Shown: positions 7,747 through 15,771 of the stretch, in pieces | How positions within the stretch are numbered: position 1 is the first letter of the stretch | Layout of the letters: each line of letters opens with the position of its first letter | The notes under the pieces: model-generated | What the model saw: the letters and a program-made list of their open reading frames with translations, nothing else | What the model was told of the DNA's origin: nothing | Database searches by the model: none | Assembly (NCBI RefSeq): GCF_000425885.1 | Contig: NZ_AUEH01000035.1 | Coordinates: 1 to 34,303, forward strand | DNA: 34,303 nucleotides | Source of the DNA: Schleiferilactobacillus harbinensis DSM 16991 | GTDB lineage: Bacteria > Bacillota > Bacilli > Lactobacillales > Lactobacillaceae | Direction of reading: 5' to 3' | Program-made: the position numbers and the translations under genes

Positions 7747-7788
7747 AAAAAAAGCCCCTGACACATCATCGAAATCATGTGTCAGGGG
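7747..7788 (-). terminator. intrinsic terminator of tRNA-Leu (left copy)
   Basis: A perfect 12-bp stem CCCCTGACACAT / ATGTGTCAGGGG (7755-7766 and 7777-7788) is followed on the minus strand by seven U residues. It lies 8 bases past the tRNA 3' end. Confidence 0.9.
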
Positions 7789-7795
7789 ATCACTA

Positions 7796-7881
7796 TGCCG
7801 GTGGCAGGAGTCGAACCTGTACTCGGTGTAAACCGAACAGCGACCTGAACGCTGCGCGTCTGCCAATTCCGCCACACCGGC
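7796..7881 (-). tRNA. tRNA-Leu(CAG), left copy
   Basis: Read on the minus strand it folds as a class II tRNA: acceptor GCCGGTG/CACCGGC plus discriminator A, D-arm, anticodon stem CAGCG/CGCTG with loop TTCAGGT (anticodon CAG), a long variable arm and T-arm GGTTCGACTCC. No CCA is encoded. It is identical over the whole gene to the copy at 9786-9871, which is in the opposite orientation. It reads leucine CUG codons. Confidence 0.95.
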
Positions 7882-7895
7882 AAGCAACGTTAAAT

Positions 7896-7924
7896 ATATT
7901 ATCAGGAAAAGGGCGGCTTGCCAA
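7896..7924 (-). promoter_or_regulatory. promoter of tRNA-Leu (left copy)
   Basis: TTGGCA (7919-7924), a 17-base spacer and TAATAT (7896-7901) lie on the minus strand. The same TTGGCA-N17-TAAYAT layout precedes the other tRNA-Leu copy, and the -10 to tRNA stretch is similar in both. Confidence 0.7.
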
Positions 7925-7952
7925 GTCCTTTTCTGCAGAAAGGCGAATTATT

Positions 7953-8801
7953 TTGCAAAAAAGATTGATTACGGAACAACTGGCCCGGCGCGTCGTGCGG
8001 CCGCGGGCTCGGGATACGTATAAGGGCAGTTTTGGCCACGTTCTGGTGGTCGGCGGTAACGACCAGTATGGCGGTGCCGGTATCATGAGCGCCGGAGCGG
8101 CTGTTCATGCCGGCGCGGGCTTGGTGACTTTGGCTACCCGGCCGGTGAATTTCACGGCCCTGCATACCCGCTACCCCGAAGTGATGGCCATTGACTATAC
8201 GGACCACAAAATGCTGGCGGAACTGATCACCGGCGCGACGGTGGTCGTCATCGGTCCTGGTCTTGGCACCGATCAAGAATCAGCGGAGACACTGGAGTTT
8301 ACGCTGACCCACGTGACTGACCAGCAAACGGTCGTCATCGACGGATCGGCGCTGACCCTGCTCGCCGCCGAGAAGAAAATTGAGTGGCCCGCCAGCCATA
8401 TCATTCTGACACCCCACGAGATGGAATTTGCCCGGCTCAGCAAGCTCAAGATTGCGGCCCAAACGCCGGAGGCAATTCAGTCCTATATGAACACATTGCC
8501 GACAGGAACGATTCTTGTCCACAAAAGTGCCCGAACAACGTTGTACACCCCGGGAAGTCAGGACTATTGGCAGAATACGACTGGCAATCCCGGCCAAGCC
8601 ACCGGCGGTACTGGCGATACACTGACAGGGATCATCGCGGCATTTGCTGCCCAATTCGGCTGGTCAGAAGAAGCGATTGCGGCGGCGGTGTTCACACATT
8701 CGGCGGTGGCCGACCAATTAGCCGAGACTGAGTATGTCACCTTGCCGACAATGGTGATCGATCACGTGTCGGTGTATATGCGCCGGTTAAGCCAATCATA
8801 G
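7953..8801 (+). CDS. nnrD: ADP-dependent NAD(P)H-hydrate dehydratase
   Basis: It repairs hydrated, inactive NADH and NADPH using ADP (ribokinase fold, YjeF C-terminal/CARKD family). The start is TTG 7953, 8-9 bases after AAAGGCG; the frame is open further upstream only because it runs through the tRNA-Leu gene. The product is 282 residues, normal for a stand-alone NnrD. Motifs: YKGSFGHVLVVGG near the N terminus, GGAGIMSAGAAVHAGAGLV (substrate region), VIGPGLG, LTPHEMEFARL, and NPGQATGGTGDTLTG with GGTGDT at residues 218-223, where the Asp is the catalytic base. The epimerase (NnrE) domain is absent and must be elsewhere if present. It is divergent from tRNA-Leu with about 70 bases between them. 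Confidence 0.93.
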   Translation: MQKRLITEQLARRVVRPRARDTYKGSFGHVLVVGGNDQYGGAGIMSAGAAVHAGAGLVTLATRPVNFTALHTRYPEVMAIDYTDHKMLAELITGATVVVIGPGLGTDQESAETLEFTLTHVTDQQTVVIDGSALTLLAAEKKIEWPASHIILTPHEMEFARLSKLKIAAQTPEAIQSYMNTLPTGTILVHKSARTTLYTPGSQDYWQNTTGNPGQATGGTGDTLTGIIAAFAAQFGWSEEAIAAAVFTHSAVADQLAETEYVTLPTMVIDHVSVYMRRLSQS

Positions 8802-8820
8802 GCTGCGGGGCAGTATAGAA

Positions 8821-8862
8821 AAATCCCTGACTGAGCGACTAATGCCATGCAGTCAGGGATTT
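8821..8862. terminator. bidirectional terminator between nnrD and the lipoprotein gene
   Basis: A perfect 13-bp stem AAATCCCTGACTG / CAGTCAGGGATTT (8821-8833 and 8850-8862) lies between two convergent genes. The AAA/TTT ends serve as short U-tracts in both directions. Confidence 0.8.
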
Positions 8863-8868
8863 GTTCCA

Positions 8869-9681
8869 CTATTCAGTCTTCATACTGGCAATCATCTTCA
8901 TTGCCGTCTCCGCACTGTGCGCCTGGACTTGATAGACCTTGTTTCCGACTTGCCAGGTGAACTTCTGGTTCAAGGCCGCGAAACTGGTCCCCACTTCTAA
9001 TTCAGCTGCACCCCGGGCATCCGGCAGTGCGTATTGATTCGCCCACGTAACGATTTGCTTCCCTGTCGCCACGGGATCTTCTCCGTTCACTGCGGCGGCA
9101 TGAACGAGGAACGACCACTGGCCCTTGTTCCAATGCAAGTATCGTTGACCGGCGCCAGCATCGATCGTGCCGGTAACGCCGCTGCCGAGATCAGCCGTGG
9201 GCAAACCGGCGACGTTTTGCTGATAATTCACCTGACCAGCGGCCGCGTCATTATTCGCATAGGTTGTTTCGGTCAATGTGGCATAGGGATATTCGTTTTG
9301 CAGCGAGGCCGCGTTGAACGCTTCTGCCTGATCGCCGACACTGTAGTAGATGGTCTTGCTGGTATCGGTTTGGGCATAGCGGATATTCAGATGATCACTG
9401 CCGGCACCGAGCCCATCGGCTTGGGGCAGCGGCATTTTACCCAAAACATCCGTCAACTTTTTGTTTAACTCAGCGATCCGGGTCGTGGCGGCTTGAACTT
9501 GGTCAGTACTGGTTGACGAGGAAGCGCTGGCTTCTGAACTCGAACTTTCAGCTTCTGATTTCTTGCTGACTTGACTAGCACTGGCGCTGCTGGATTCTTT
9601 GGCTTGGCTGGCCGGTTTCTGGCAACCGCCCAGCAGAGCGGTCAAAACCAGGGCAAATGCCGCAATTCGTTTGATGCGCAT
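8869..9681 (-). CDS. serine-rich lipoprotein, function unknown
   Basis: A 270-residue exported lipoprotein. The start is ATG 9679-9681 after AAAGGGGA; the much longer open frame crosses the neighbouring tRNA and is not real. Residues 1-21 are a signal peptide with lipobox LLGGC. A Ser/Ala/Lys-rich linker follows (about 22-60), then a ~200-residue extracellular domain with several Asn/Gln/Trp-rich segments (LNKKLTDVLGKMPLPQ, YLHWNKGQWSFLVHA, FTWQVGNKVYQVQAHS). The domain is of a type common in lactobacilli, but I do not recognise a named family or enzymatic motif. It is monocistronic, with a terminator on its 3' side. The 762-1484 lipoprotein has the same linker style but no obvious domain similarity. 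Confidence 0.87.
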   Translation of the reverse strand: MRIKRIAAFALVLTALLGGCQKPASQAKESSSASASQVSKKSEAESSSSEASASSSTSTDQVQAATTRIAELNKKLTDVLGKMPLPQADGLGAGSDHLNIRYAQTDTSKTIYYSVGDQAEAFNAASLQNEYPYATLTETTYANNDAAAGQVNYQQNVAGLPTADLGSGVTGTIDAGAGQRYLHWNKGQWSFLVHAAAVNGEDPVATGKQIVTWANQYALPDARGAAELEVGTSFAALNQKFTWQVGNKVYQVQAHSAETAMKMIASMKTE

Positions 9682-9743
9682 GGTAAAGTCCCCTTTCAAA
9701 ACGCGCTTTGTCGGCCTGACCCAAATGAATTCGCTTTTAGGGC

Positions 9744-9772
9744 TTGGCAAAGCAGTGATTATCTGATAACAT
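9744..9772 (+). promoter_or_regulatory. promoter of tRNA-Leu (right copy)
   Basis: TTGGCA (9744-9749), a 17-base spacer and TAACAT (9767-9772), about 13 bases before the tRNA. The layout matches the left copy. Confidence 0.7.
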
Positions 9773-9785
9773 ATTAATGTTGCAT

Positions 9786-9871
9786 GCCGGTGTGGCGGAA
9801 TTGGCAGACGCGCAGCGTTCAGGTCGCTGTTCGGTTTACACCGAGTACAGGTTCGACTCCTGCCACCGGCA
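9786..9871 (+). tRNA. tRNA-Leu(CAG), right copy
   Basis: Identical to the minus-strand gene at 7796-7881: acceptor GCCGGTG/CACCGGC, anticodon loop TTCAGGT, long variable arm, T-loop TTCGACT, discriminator A, no encoded CCA. The gene identity and similar promoters point to a fairly recent inverted duplication or gene conversion. Confidence 0.95.
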
Positions 9872-9880
9872 CTCGCACGG

Positions 9881-9908
9881 AGAACTGCATTATTGCAGTT
9901 CTTTTTTT
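9881..9908 (+). terminator. intrinsic terminator of tRNA-Leu (right copy)
   Basis: A perfect 9-bp stem AGAACTGCA / TGCAGTTCT (9881-9889 and 9894-9902) is followed by an uninterrupted T-run. Confidence 0.88.
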
Positions 9909-9919
9909 GTATTGCTTGC

Positions 9920-9933
9920 AGAAAGCGCTGACA
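9920..9933. promoter_or_regulatory. cre-like site before the small membrane protein gene
   Basis: AGAAAGCGCTGACA differs from the CcpA consensus TGNAANCGNWNNCW only at the first base. It ends where the AGGAGG ribosome binding site of the 9947 gene begins. It shares AAGCGCTGAC with the perfect site at 33510-33523. Confidence 0.4.
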
Positions 9934-9946
9934 GGAGGAATGGGTC

Positions 9947-10135
9947 ATGAACTTCAACTTGAGCCCCAGAGAAATTGCGATTCTGCGTTACCTGGCTGGT
10001 GTCTTCGTTGGCTTTGTATTCTTCATCTTAATGGGCTATGCCGGCTGGCAGCTGCTGCAATCCACGGCCATTGTTGCCTTCTCAGTCGCGGTTACCGCCT
10101 TGATCCCCAATCTATTCAAGCTGAGAAAAAAGTAG
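9947..10135 (+). CDS. small two-TM membrane protein, unknown
   Basis: A 62-residue protein with ATG 9947, 7 bases after AGGAGGA. It has two predicted membrane helices (about residues 14-33 and 38-55) and ends in the basic tail KLRKK. No family is recognised. No convincing promoter is seen between the tRNA terminator and the ribosome binding site, so it may depend on readthrough from tRNA-Leu; a cre-like site sits in that gap. The stop is 8 bases from the end of the convergent SHOCT gene. Confidence 0.7.
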   Translation: MNFNLSPREIAILRYLAGVFVGFVFFILMGYAGWQLLQSTAIVAFSVAVTALIPNLFKLRKK

Positions 10136-10143
10136 CCTGCGGC

Positions 10144-10458
10144 CTAAAACTTATCCCACTCATCACCCAGCAGGTCTTTCTTCTTCCGATCATACTCATC
10201 TTGGGTAATCGCACCATCATCCAACAGCTGCTTATACGCCTTGATCTTGGCGATGGTATCTGCCTCTTTTTCCTGGGCCTGCTGCTTTTCCGCCTGTTCG
10301 GCGGCCGCCTCAGCCTTTTGCCGTTGCAAATACCAATAGACTGCACCGGCAATGACGGCCAGAGCGACAACGACGTACCAATATTGAACCACCAGGGCGA
10401 TGATCAACAGGACCCCGAACGCGCCCCAACAACCTAATTTACCTGAACTCTGCCGCAC
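10144..10458 (-). CDS. SHOCT-domain membrane protein
   Basis: A 104-residue protein starting with GTG 10456-10458 after a GGCGGGTGG site. There are one or two hydrophobic segments at residues 8-45, then an Ala/Glu/Gln-rich coiled-coil stretch (about 46-66), then a C-terminal SHOCT motif (KAYKQLLDDGAITQDEYDR, then KKKDLL). SHOCT is a short oligomerisation domain found at the ends of many membrane or secreted bacterial proteins. The specific role is unknown. It is transcribed convergently with the 9947 gene. Confidence 0.8.
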   Translation of the reverse strand: MRQSSGKLGCWGAFGVLLIIALVVQYWYVVVALAVIAGAVYWYLQRQKAEAAAEQAEKQQAQEKEADTIAKIKAYKQLLDDGAITQDEYDRKKKDLLGDEWDKF

Positions 10459-10517
10459 GACTGGCCACCCGCCTTTCCCTATACTATAATTTTAGCACAG
10501 TCCCCGATCAGCCACAG

Positions 10518-10558
10518 AAAACGCCTCCGTAGATTTTTTTATCCGCGGAGGCGCCTTT
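10518..10558. terminator. terminator after rsuA
   Basis: The stem CGCCTCCG / CGGAGGCG (10522-10529 and 10546-10553) has T-runs on the plus side and A/T-rich sequence on the minus side. It ends the leftward ytgP-rsuA transcript before the SHOCT gene promoter. Confidence 0.75.
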
Positions 10559-10559
10559 T

Positions 10560-11279
10560 TTATTTTCTCACCAACTGAGCCGCGGTCATCATGGCGGTCA
10601 GCTCATCAGGATGGAGCGGCCGCACCGCGCCGGGCAGCAGGTCATCTGCCAAAACCAGCGGGCCGAATTGGGTCCGCTCCAGCGACTGCACTTCTTTACC
10701 CACCGCGCCGAACATCCGCTTCACCTGGTGGAACTTGCCCTCATGCACGGTCACCTGGGCGTGCTGACCAGGTAACGGCACTAAGGCCGCTGGCGCGGCG
10801 GTGAAGTCTTTCAGGTGAATGCCGGTCGCGAACTGGCGGACATCCGCCGGGGTCACCGGGGCATCTAACCCGGCCACATAGACTTTATTCACGTGCCACT
10901 TAGGACTGAGCAGCCGGTGACTTAATTCGCCGTCGTTGGTCAGCAGCAACAGCCCGGTGGTGTCCTTGTCCAGCCGGCCCACCGGGGCAATATCCGGCCG
11001 ATAGAGTTCATCCGGAAGCAAGTCCATCACGGTGGTTGCCTTGGCATCCTTGGTGGCCGTAATCACGTCCGCTGGTTTATTCATCACATAATACACATAT
11101 TGGGTGTACACCAATGGTTCAGCACCCAAGGCCACCTGATCTTGATCGGGGTCCACCTTGGTTTTCGGATCTGTCACGGTGGTGCCATTGAGGGTCACAC
11201 TGCCCCCGCGGAGCAATTTTTTCACTTCCGCCCGACTGCCCAGTTGCAGGTGGGCCAGAAACTTATCGATACGCATCAT
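10560..11279 (-). CDS. rsuA: 16S rRNA pseudouridine synthase, RsuA family
   Basis: It converts a specific uridine of 16S rRNA (U516 in E. coli) to pseudouridine during small-subunit assembly. The 239-residue product has an N-terminal S4 RNA-binding domain (about 2-50: RIDKFLAHLQLGSRAEVKKL) and a catalytic domain with GRLDKDTTGLLLLTNDG, where the Asp of GRLD is the nucleophile. VTVHEGKFHQVKRMF near residue 190 is also typical. Start ATG 11277-11279 overlaps the upstream stop as ATGA; a second ATG follows immediately. Pairing with a YtgP-type flippase is conserved in Firmicutes. The exact target could be another position. Confidence 0.92.
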   Translation of the reverse strand: MMRIDKFLAHLQLGSRAEVKKLLRGGSVTLNGTTVTDPKTKVDPDQDQVALGAEPLVYTQYVYYVMNKPADVITATKDAKATTVMDLLPDELYRPDIAPVGRLDKDTTGLLLLTNDGELSHRLLSPKWHVNKVYVAGLDAPVTPADVRQFATGIHLKDFTAAPAALVPLPGQHAQVTVHEGKFHQVKRMFGAVGKEVQSLERTQFGPLVLADDLLPGAVRPLHPDELTAMMTAAQLVRK

Positions 11280-12934
11280 TTGATATGCAGCCTCCTTCGA
11301 ATACCCGCGACGCGGGCGCCCAGCAGCCGATCAGCAACCCGGAAGCGGAGCACCAGATAACCGTAGACCGCGGCGCCAAGGCCGGCGGCCAGCAATAATT
11401 CAACCATCGCTAACATCCGATCCCGGGCGGGGAAAACGATATTCATTAAGAAAACAGCCAGCGTGACCACGGCAAACATGATCGTGGCATAAACGAGAAT
11501 CTCCGTCGTGCCCCGAATGAGATCGCCCATGCGGAAGCGGAAATCACGGTACAGCAGCGCAATCATGAACCCGCAGCTGACTAGGAAGCCAATACCCGTG
11601 GTCGCCAGAGGGCCGAAGACGCCAAAGTAGTAAACAAAGGAATACTGCAGCGTAATTTTAAATATCGCACCATACAGCAGGTAGCGAATCGCCTGTTTAT
11701 TCAGGTAGACGCCCTGCAAGATCGCCGCCAGCACCGTGAACAGCCCCATGATGATGGCGATGTACGAATTGAACTGCAAGACCATGGTGCCCCAAGGATC
11801 GTAGCGATAAAACACCGTGTTCAGCGGCTGAGCCACCGCGGCCATACCCAACGAGCTGGGCAGCATGACAAAGAAAAACAGCTCCAAGGTGTTGTTGATC
11901 TGCTCCCGCACACTCTTCATGTCGTTACGGGCCTGGGCTGCGGACAGCAGCGGCACCACGGTCAGCGCCATGGACGCCGCCAATGAGACAATGATCATCA
12001 CCAATTTATTACTGTTGAACCCGAATAATTGGAAGAAATAATCATTTTGGTCCCGGGTCAATTTATAGAACATATCCATGAACGGGTTGAACGTATACTG
12101 ATCAAAAAATTGATACAGCGTGATACTGGCATCCAAAATAATGAACGGGGCCGCCTGCCGGATGATATCCGTAATGATCTGGCGGGTCGACACGGTCAGG
12201 CTCTGATCACTTTGCGCAATGGCCGCGTTCATCCGAGGAATCTGGCGCATGTATAAATACACCAAATACACCAGGCCGGCGGCCGCCCCGATGAAGGCCG
12301 CAAAGGTGGACTGGGACACGGCATCAATATAATTGCCGCCCATCACTTTCATGATGGCAAAGGTGGCGCCTAGAATGTAGACCAGCCGGGCAACTTGTTC
12401 CAACAGTTGAGAAATCGCACTGGGGGCCATTTCAGCAAAGCCTTGGAAGTACCCGCGCAAAATACTCAGCGGCGGAATCAAGAGCAGCGGCCAGCTCAGT
12501 GAGCGGATAATGGGGATCATCCGTGGGTCCCCTGCCGCCAGGACCGGCGCCCCGAGGTACATCACCCCCGCAGTCACGACCCCCATGCCGCCCATCAGCA
12601 TCAATCCCTGATAGAACAGCCGCCGGGATATTCCGTACTCATTCAATGAGTTATAGTGCGAAATCTGTTTTGAAATCGCCCCGGGGATCCCCACCGTTGA
12701 AATAATCAGGAACAAACTATAAATATTGTAGCCGCGCCCAAACAACGCGTTGGCTGAATGATAATGGGTGCCCATCCAGATGCCCCAAGGGATCACATAA
12801 ATTGCCCCGAGGACCCGGGAGATGATACTGCCGGCCGTCATCCAGGCGGAACCGACCAAGAGGGACTTTCGGTCCGAATTCGCGTCCTGCTTCGGTTTAG
12901 TCCGGACATCCGGCTGTTTTTCTTCAGACATCAT
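11276..12934 (-). CDS. ytgP: MOP-superfamily exporter, probable lipid II flippase (YtgP/MurJ-like)
   Basis: A 552-residue polytopic membrane protein with about 14 transmembrane helices of the oligosaccharidyl-lipid flippase group. The start is ATG 12932-12934, 8 bases after AAGGAG (a second ATG follows directly). A charged cytoplasmic N terminus (residues 1-27) precedes the first helix SLLVGSAWMTAGSIISRVLG, which is characteristic of the YtgP/SpoVB family. Bacillus and Streptococcus homologues flip the peptidoglycan precursor lipid II across the membrane. The stop overlaps rsuA, so the two are co-expressed. A role in wall or other polysaccharide export is established for the family; lipid II as substrate is inferred here. 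Confidence 0.88.
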   Translation of the reverse strand: MMSEEKQPDVRTKPKQDANSDRKSLLVGSAWMTAGSIISRVLGAIYVIPWGIWMGTHYHSANALFGRGYNIYSLFLIISTVGIPGAISKQISHYNSLNEYGISRRLFYQGLMLMGGMGVVTAGVMYLGAPVLAAGDPRMIPIIRSLSWPLLLIPPLSILRGYFQGFAEMAPSAISQLLEQVARLVYILGATFAIMKVMGGNYIDAVSQSTFAAFIGAAAGLVYLVYLYMRQIPRMNAAIAQSDQSLTVSTRQIITDIIRQAAPFIILDASITLYQFFDQYTFNPFMDMFYKLTRDQNDYFFQLFGFNSNKLVMIIVSLAASMALTVVPLLSAAQARNDMKSVREQINNTLELFFFVMLPSSLGMAAVAQPLNTVFYRYDPWGTMVLQFNSYIAIIMGLFTVLAAILQGVYLNKQAIRYLLYGAIFKITLQYSFVYYFGVFGPLATTGIGFLVSCGFMIALLYRDFRFRMGDLIRGTTEILVYATIMFAVVTLAVFLMNIVFPARDRMLAMVELLLAAGLGAAVYGYLVLRFRVADRLLGARVAGIRRRLHIK

Positions 12935-13010
12935 TACCAATTCTCCTTCACCGTCAATAAACCGCAATGCCCTTATTTTACCCAAGATTGGGAACGCTGA
13001 CTAGTTAGGC

Positions 13011-13042
13011 AAAAAAATAACACGCCCAAAGAGGACGTGTTA
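13011..13042 (-). terminator. intrinsic terminator of leuS
   Basis: Stem TAACACG / CGTGTTA (13018-13024 and 13036-13042), followed on the minus strand by seven U. It lies 14 bases past the leuS stop. Confidence 0.85.
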
Positions 13043-13055
13043 CCTGGATCCGTCG

Positions 13056-15467
13056 TTATTTCACAACAATGTTAACGATTTTGTTAGGAATGGTGATCAC
13101 TTTGCGCACAGTGCCGTCACCGATGAACTTCTGCACGTGCTCGTTGGCCAGCGCTTGCTTCTCCAGTTCATCCTTCGGTGTATCCCGGGCAACGCTGAAC
13201 TTGCCGCGCATCTTGCCATTGACTTGGACGATGATCTCCGCCGTATCCTCAGTCAATTGGCTGGGATCGTACTTCGGCCAGGGAGCCAGCTGAACGGAGG
13301 TGTCATGGCCCAGTTTTTGCCACAACTCTTCGGCCATATGCGGCGCGATCGGTGCCAGTAATTGGACAAAGCCCTCCACATAAGCCACCGGCAGATCATC
13401 CACCTTCTGGGCTTCATTGACGAAGACCATCAGTTGCGAAATCCCGGTGTTATAGTGCAGCGCACCGAAATCATCGCTGACTTTCTTCACGGTCTGGTTA
13501 TAGATCTTAGTCAAGCGGCCGTCATTGATGGTCGTGATCCGATCCCGCAGCTTGTCGTCGTCATCGATGAACAGGCGCCATACCCGGTCTAAGAACTTCT
13601 TGGCCCCATGCATACCGTCTTCGCTCCACGGTGTGGAAGCTTCTAGCGGACCCATGAAGAGTTCCATTAAGCGGAAGGAATCGGCGCCGTATTCCCGAAT
13701 GACATCATCGGGGTTAACGACGTTGCCCTTGGACTTGGACATCTTCTCGTGCCCGGCACCCAGGATCAAGCCCTGGTTGACCAACCGCTGGAACGGTTCC
13801 TTGGTGGGTACAACACCGATGTCGTAGAGGAACTTGTGCCAGAAACGGGCATACAGCAAGTGCCGTGTGGCGTGTTCCGCGCCGCCGATGTAGAGATCCA
13901 CCGGCAGCCAGCGCTTCAATTTGTCAAAGTCGGCCAAAGCCTCGTTGTTATGGGGATCGATGTAGCGCAGGAAGTACCAGGAAGACCCAGCCCATTGGGG
14001 CATTGTGTTGGTTTCCCGCTTGCCCTTGCGGCCATCGGGGCCGACTACGTTCACCCAATCCGTCAAGTTAGCCAAAGGGCCTTCCGGTTTGCCGGAGGGC
14101 TTGATATTTGTCGCCGGCGGCAGGCGTAAGGGCAGCTCTTTCTCTGGTACGAGTGACGTTGTCCCGTCTTCCCAATGGATCACGGGAATCGGTTCGCCCC
14201 AGTAACGCTGCCGGGAAAAGACCCAGTCCTGCATGTGGTAGGACACTTTGCGGTCCCCGACATGGTGGGCTTCCAACCAGCTGATCATCCGCGCCATGGC
14301 TTCTTTTTTATGCAGCCCATCCAAGAAACCAGAGTTGATGTGGGCACCATCGCCGGTGAAGGCTTCTTCGGCGACATTGCCGCCTTCCAGAACGGGAATG
14401 ATCGGCAGGTCATGGGCTTTAGCAAAGGCGTAGTCTCGGTCATCGTGAGCCGGTACGGACATGATTGCCCCAGTACCGTAGGCCGCCAAAACATAATCAG
14501 CGATCCAGATTGGCAGCTTCTTGCCATTAACCGGATTGATGGCGTAAGCGCCGGTGAAGACACCAGTCTTTTCCTTGTTCAATTCCGTCCGTTCCAGCTC
14601 GCTCTTCCGTTCAGTGGCTAAAACGTAAGCATCCACGGCGGCCTTTTGTTCCGGCGTGGTGATCTCTTTGATCAATTCCGATTCCGGGGCCAAAACGGTA
14701 TAGGTCGCGCCGAACAGGGTGTCCGGCCGGGTGGTGAAAACATCGAAGGTTTTATCCGAATCAGCGATCTTGAAGGTTACTTGGGCCCCTTCAGACCGGC
14801 CGATCCAGTTGCGCTGCTGTTCCTTGATGTTTTCCGGCCAATCCAGATCATCCAAATCAGCCAACAGGCGGTCGGCATAGGCGGTGATCTTCAGCATCCA
14901 CTGACGCATCGGCCGGCGGTAGACGGGATAGCCGCCCCGCTCCGTCTTGCCGTTTTCAATATCCTCGTTAGCCACGACAGTACCCAAATCCGGGCTCCAG
15001 TTAACCGGCACTTCTGCCTCATAGGCCAAGCCTTTTTTGTACAACTGTTCAAAGATCCACTGAGTCCACTTGTAGTAATTGGGATCCGTCGTGTTGATTT
15101 CCCGGTCCCAGTCAAAGGACAGGCCCATGGAATTCATCTGGCGCTTGAACGTTTGAATATTATGCTCCGTAAACGTGGCCGGATCATGACCCGTCTTAAT
15201 GGCATATTCTTCGGCCGGCAGGCCAAAGGCGTCCCAGCCCATGGGATGCAGAACGTTAAAGCCCTGGGCCCGTTTCATGCGGGCAATCGCATCGGTGCCC
15301 AGGTAGCCGTGGGGATGACCCACGTGCAGACCTTGGCCGGACGGGTACGGAAACATATCCAGGACATAATATTTCGGCTTATTGGGGTCCTCTGTCGTCT
15401 TGAAAGTATGATGTTCCGCCCAATAATGCTGCCATTTTTTCTCGACGGTCCGGTGATTGTACGCCAT
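13056..15467 (-). CDS. leuS: leucyl-tRNA synthetase
   Basis: This class I synthetase charges tRNA-Leu with leucine in the cytoplasm. The 803-residue length is standard for the bacterial enzyme. The HIGH signature is HVGH at residues 48-51 (within [12 protein letters not shown]); the KMSKS loop is [17 protein letters not shown] near residue 575. The CP1 editing domain carries [12 protein letters not shown], whose Thr-rich motif clears mischarged tRNA. The C-terminal anticodon-binding region ends [11 protein letters not shown]. The start ATG 15465-15467 follows AGGAGGAAA. It is controlled by the T-box leader just upstream, so expression should rise when tRNA-Leu is uncharged. Two tRNA-Leu(CAG) genes lie 3-6 kb away. 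Confidence 0.97.
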   Translation of the reverse strand: MAYNHRTVEKKWQHYWAEHHTFKTTEDPNKPKYYVLDMFPYPSGQGLHVGHPHGYLGTDAIARMKRAQGFNVLHPMGWDAFGLPAEEYAIKTGHDPATFTEHNIQTFKRQMNSMGLSFDWDREINTTDPNYYKWTQWIFEQLYKKGLAYEAEVPVNWSPDLGTVVANEDIENGKTERGGYPVYRRPMRQWMLKITAYADRLLADLDDLDWPENIKEQQRNWIGRSEGAQVTFKIADSDKTFDVFTTRPDTLFGATYTVLAPESELIKEITTPEQKAAVDAYVLATERKSELERTELNKEKTGVFTGAYAINPVNGKKLPIWIADYVLAAYGTGAIMSVPAHDDRDYAFAKAHDLPIIPVLEGGNVAEEAFTGDGAHINSGFLDGLHKKEAMARMISWLEAHHVGDRKVSYHMQDWVFSRQRYWGEPIPVIHWEDGTTSLVPEKELPLRLPPATNIKPSGKPEGPLANLTDWVNVVGPDGRKGKRETNTMPQWAGSSWYFLRYIDPHNNEALADFDKLKRWLPVDLYIGGAEHATRHLLYARFWHKFLYDIGVVPTKEPFQRLVNQGLILGAGHEKMSKSKGNVVNPDDVIREYGADSFRLMELFMGPLEASTPWSEDGMHGAKKFLDRVWRLFIDDDDKLRDRITTINDGRLTKIYNQTVKKVSDDFGALHYNTGISQLMVFVNEAQKVDDLPVAYVEGFVQLLAPIAPHMAEELWQKLGHDTSVQLAPWPKYDPSQLTEDTAEIIVQVNGKMRGKFSVARDTPKDELEKQALANEHVQKFIGDGTVRKVITIPNKIVNIVVK

Positions 15468-15492
15468 GTTTGTCTTTCCTCCTCAAATGTAT

Positions 15493-15733
15493 AAAAAAAG
15501 CCCCACGAAACTATGCAGTTCCATAGGACGGTTAACCCCGCGGTGCCACCTATTATTCGTCTTGCGACGCACTCAAGGGGATAACGCACCCAGCGGTCCA
15601 ACCTACTATCAGTTCAGTTGCACGGCAAGTCTAACCAGTTCACCGGGGCCAAGGCAACTGCTCGCATCCACCGCAGTCTCTCTGAAGCGCTCTTGCCGGT
15701 TACTCATTTAGACGCCTTTAGCTTGAATCAATT
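15493..15733 (-). promoter_or_regulatory. T-box riboswitch of leuS
   Basis: The conserved T-box sequence (AGGTGGCACCGCGGGGTT on the minus strand) is at 15534-15551. It is followed by a terminator hairpin (CTATGGAACTGCATAG region) and seven U at 15493-15499, ending just before the leuS ribosome binding site. Upstream is a Stem I region with AGAGAGACTGCGGTGGATGC and GCGAGCAG, typical distal-loop sequence. A plausible specifier is CUG at 15636-15638 in the context GAACUGG, which would read tRNA-Leu(CAG); this assignment is tentative. Uncharged tRNA should stabilise the antiterminator and permit leuS transcription. Confidence 0.92.
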
Positions 15734-15739
15734 GCTCCC

Positions 15740-15768
15740 ACAATACCATAGGCTGGTATGGGATACAA
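15740..15768 (-). promoter_or_regulatory. promoter of leuS
   Basis: TTGTAT (15763-15768), a 17-base spacer and TATTGT (15740-15745) on the minus strand. The -35 box is 3 bases past the stop codon of the LysM gene. A 6-bp inverted repeat ATACCA/TGGTAT (15743-15748, 15754-15759) occupies the spacer. Confidence 0.6.
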
Positions 15769-15771
15769 GGT

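Noticed and set aside
7725-7952. N-terminal extension of nnrD and a matching N-terminal extension of the 8869 lipoprotein, both containing a similar basic peptide
   Set aside because: Both extensions are translations through the two identical tRNA-Leu genes, which explains the shared peptide. Proper starts with ribosome binding sites lie downstream.
13056-15494. Open frames of 74-282 codons antisense to leuS
   Set aside because: They lie inside a confidently identified gene and show no coding features of their own.
15743-15759. ATACCA/TGGTAT inverted repeat as a terminator of the LysM gene
   Set aside because: The stem is only 6 bp with no U-tract, and it occupies the leuS promoter spacer; it may be chance or an operator.
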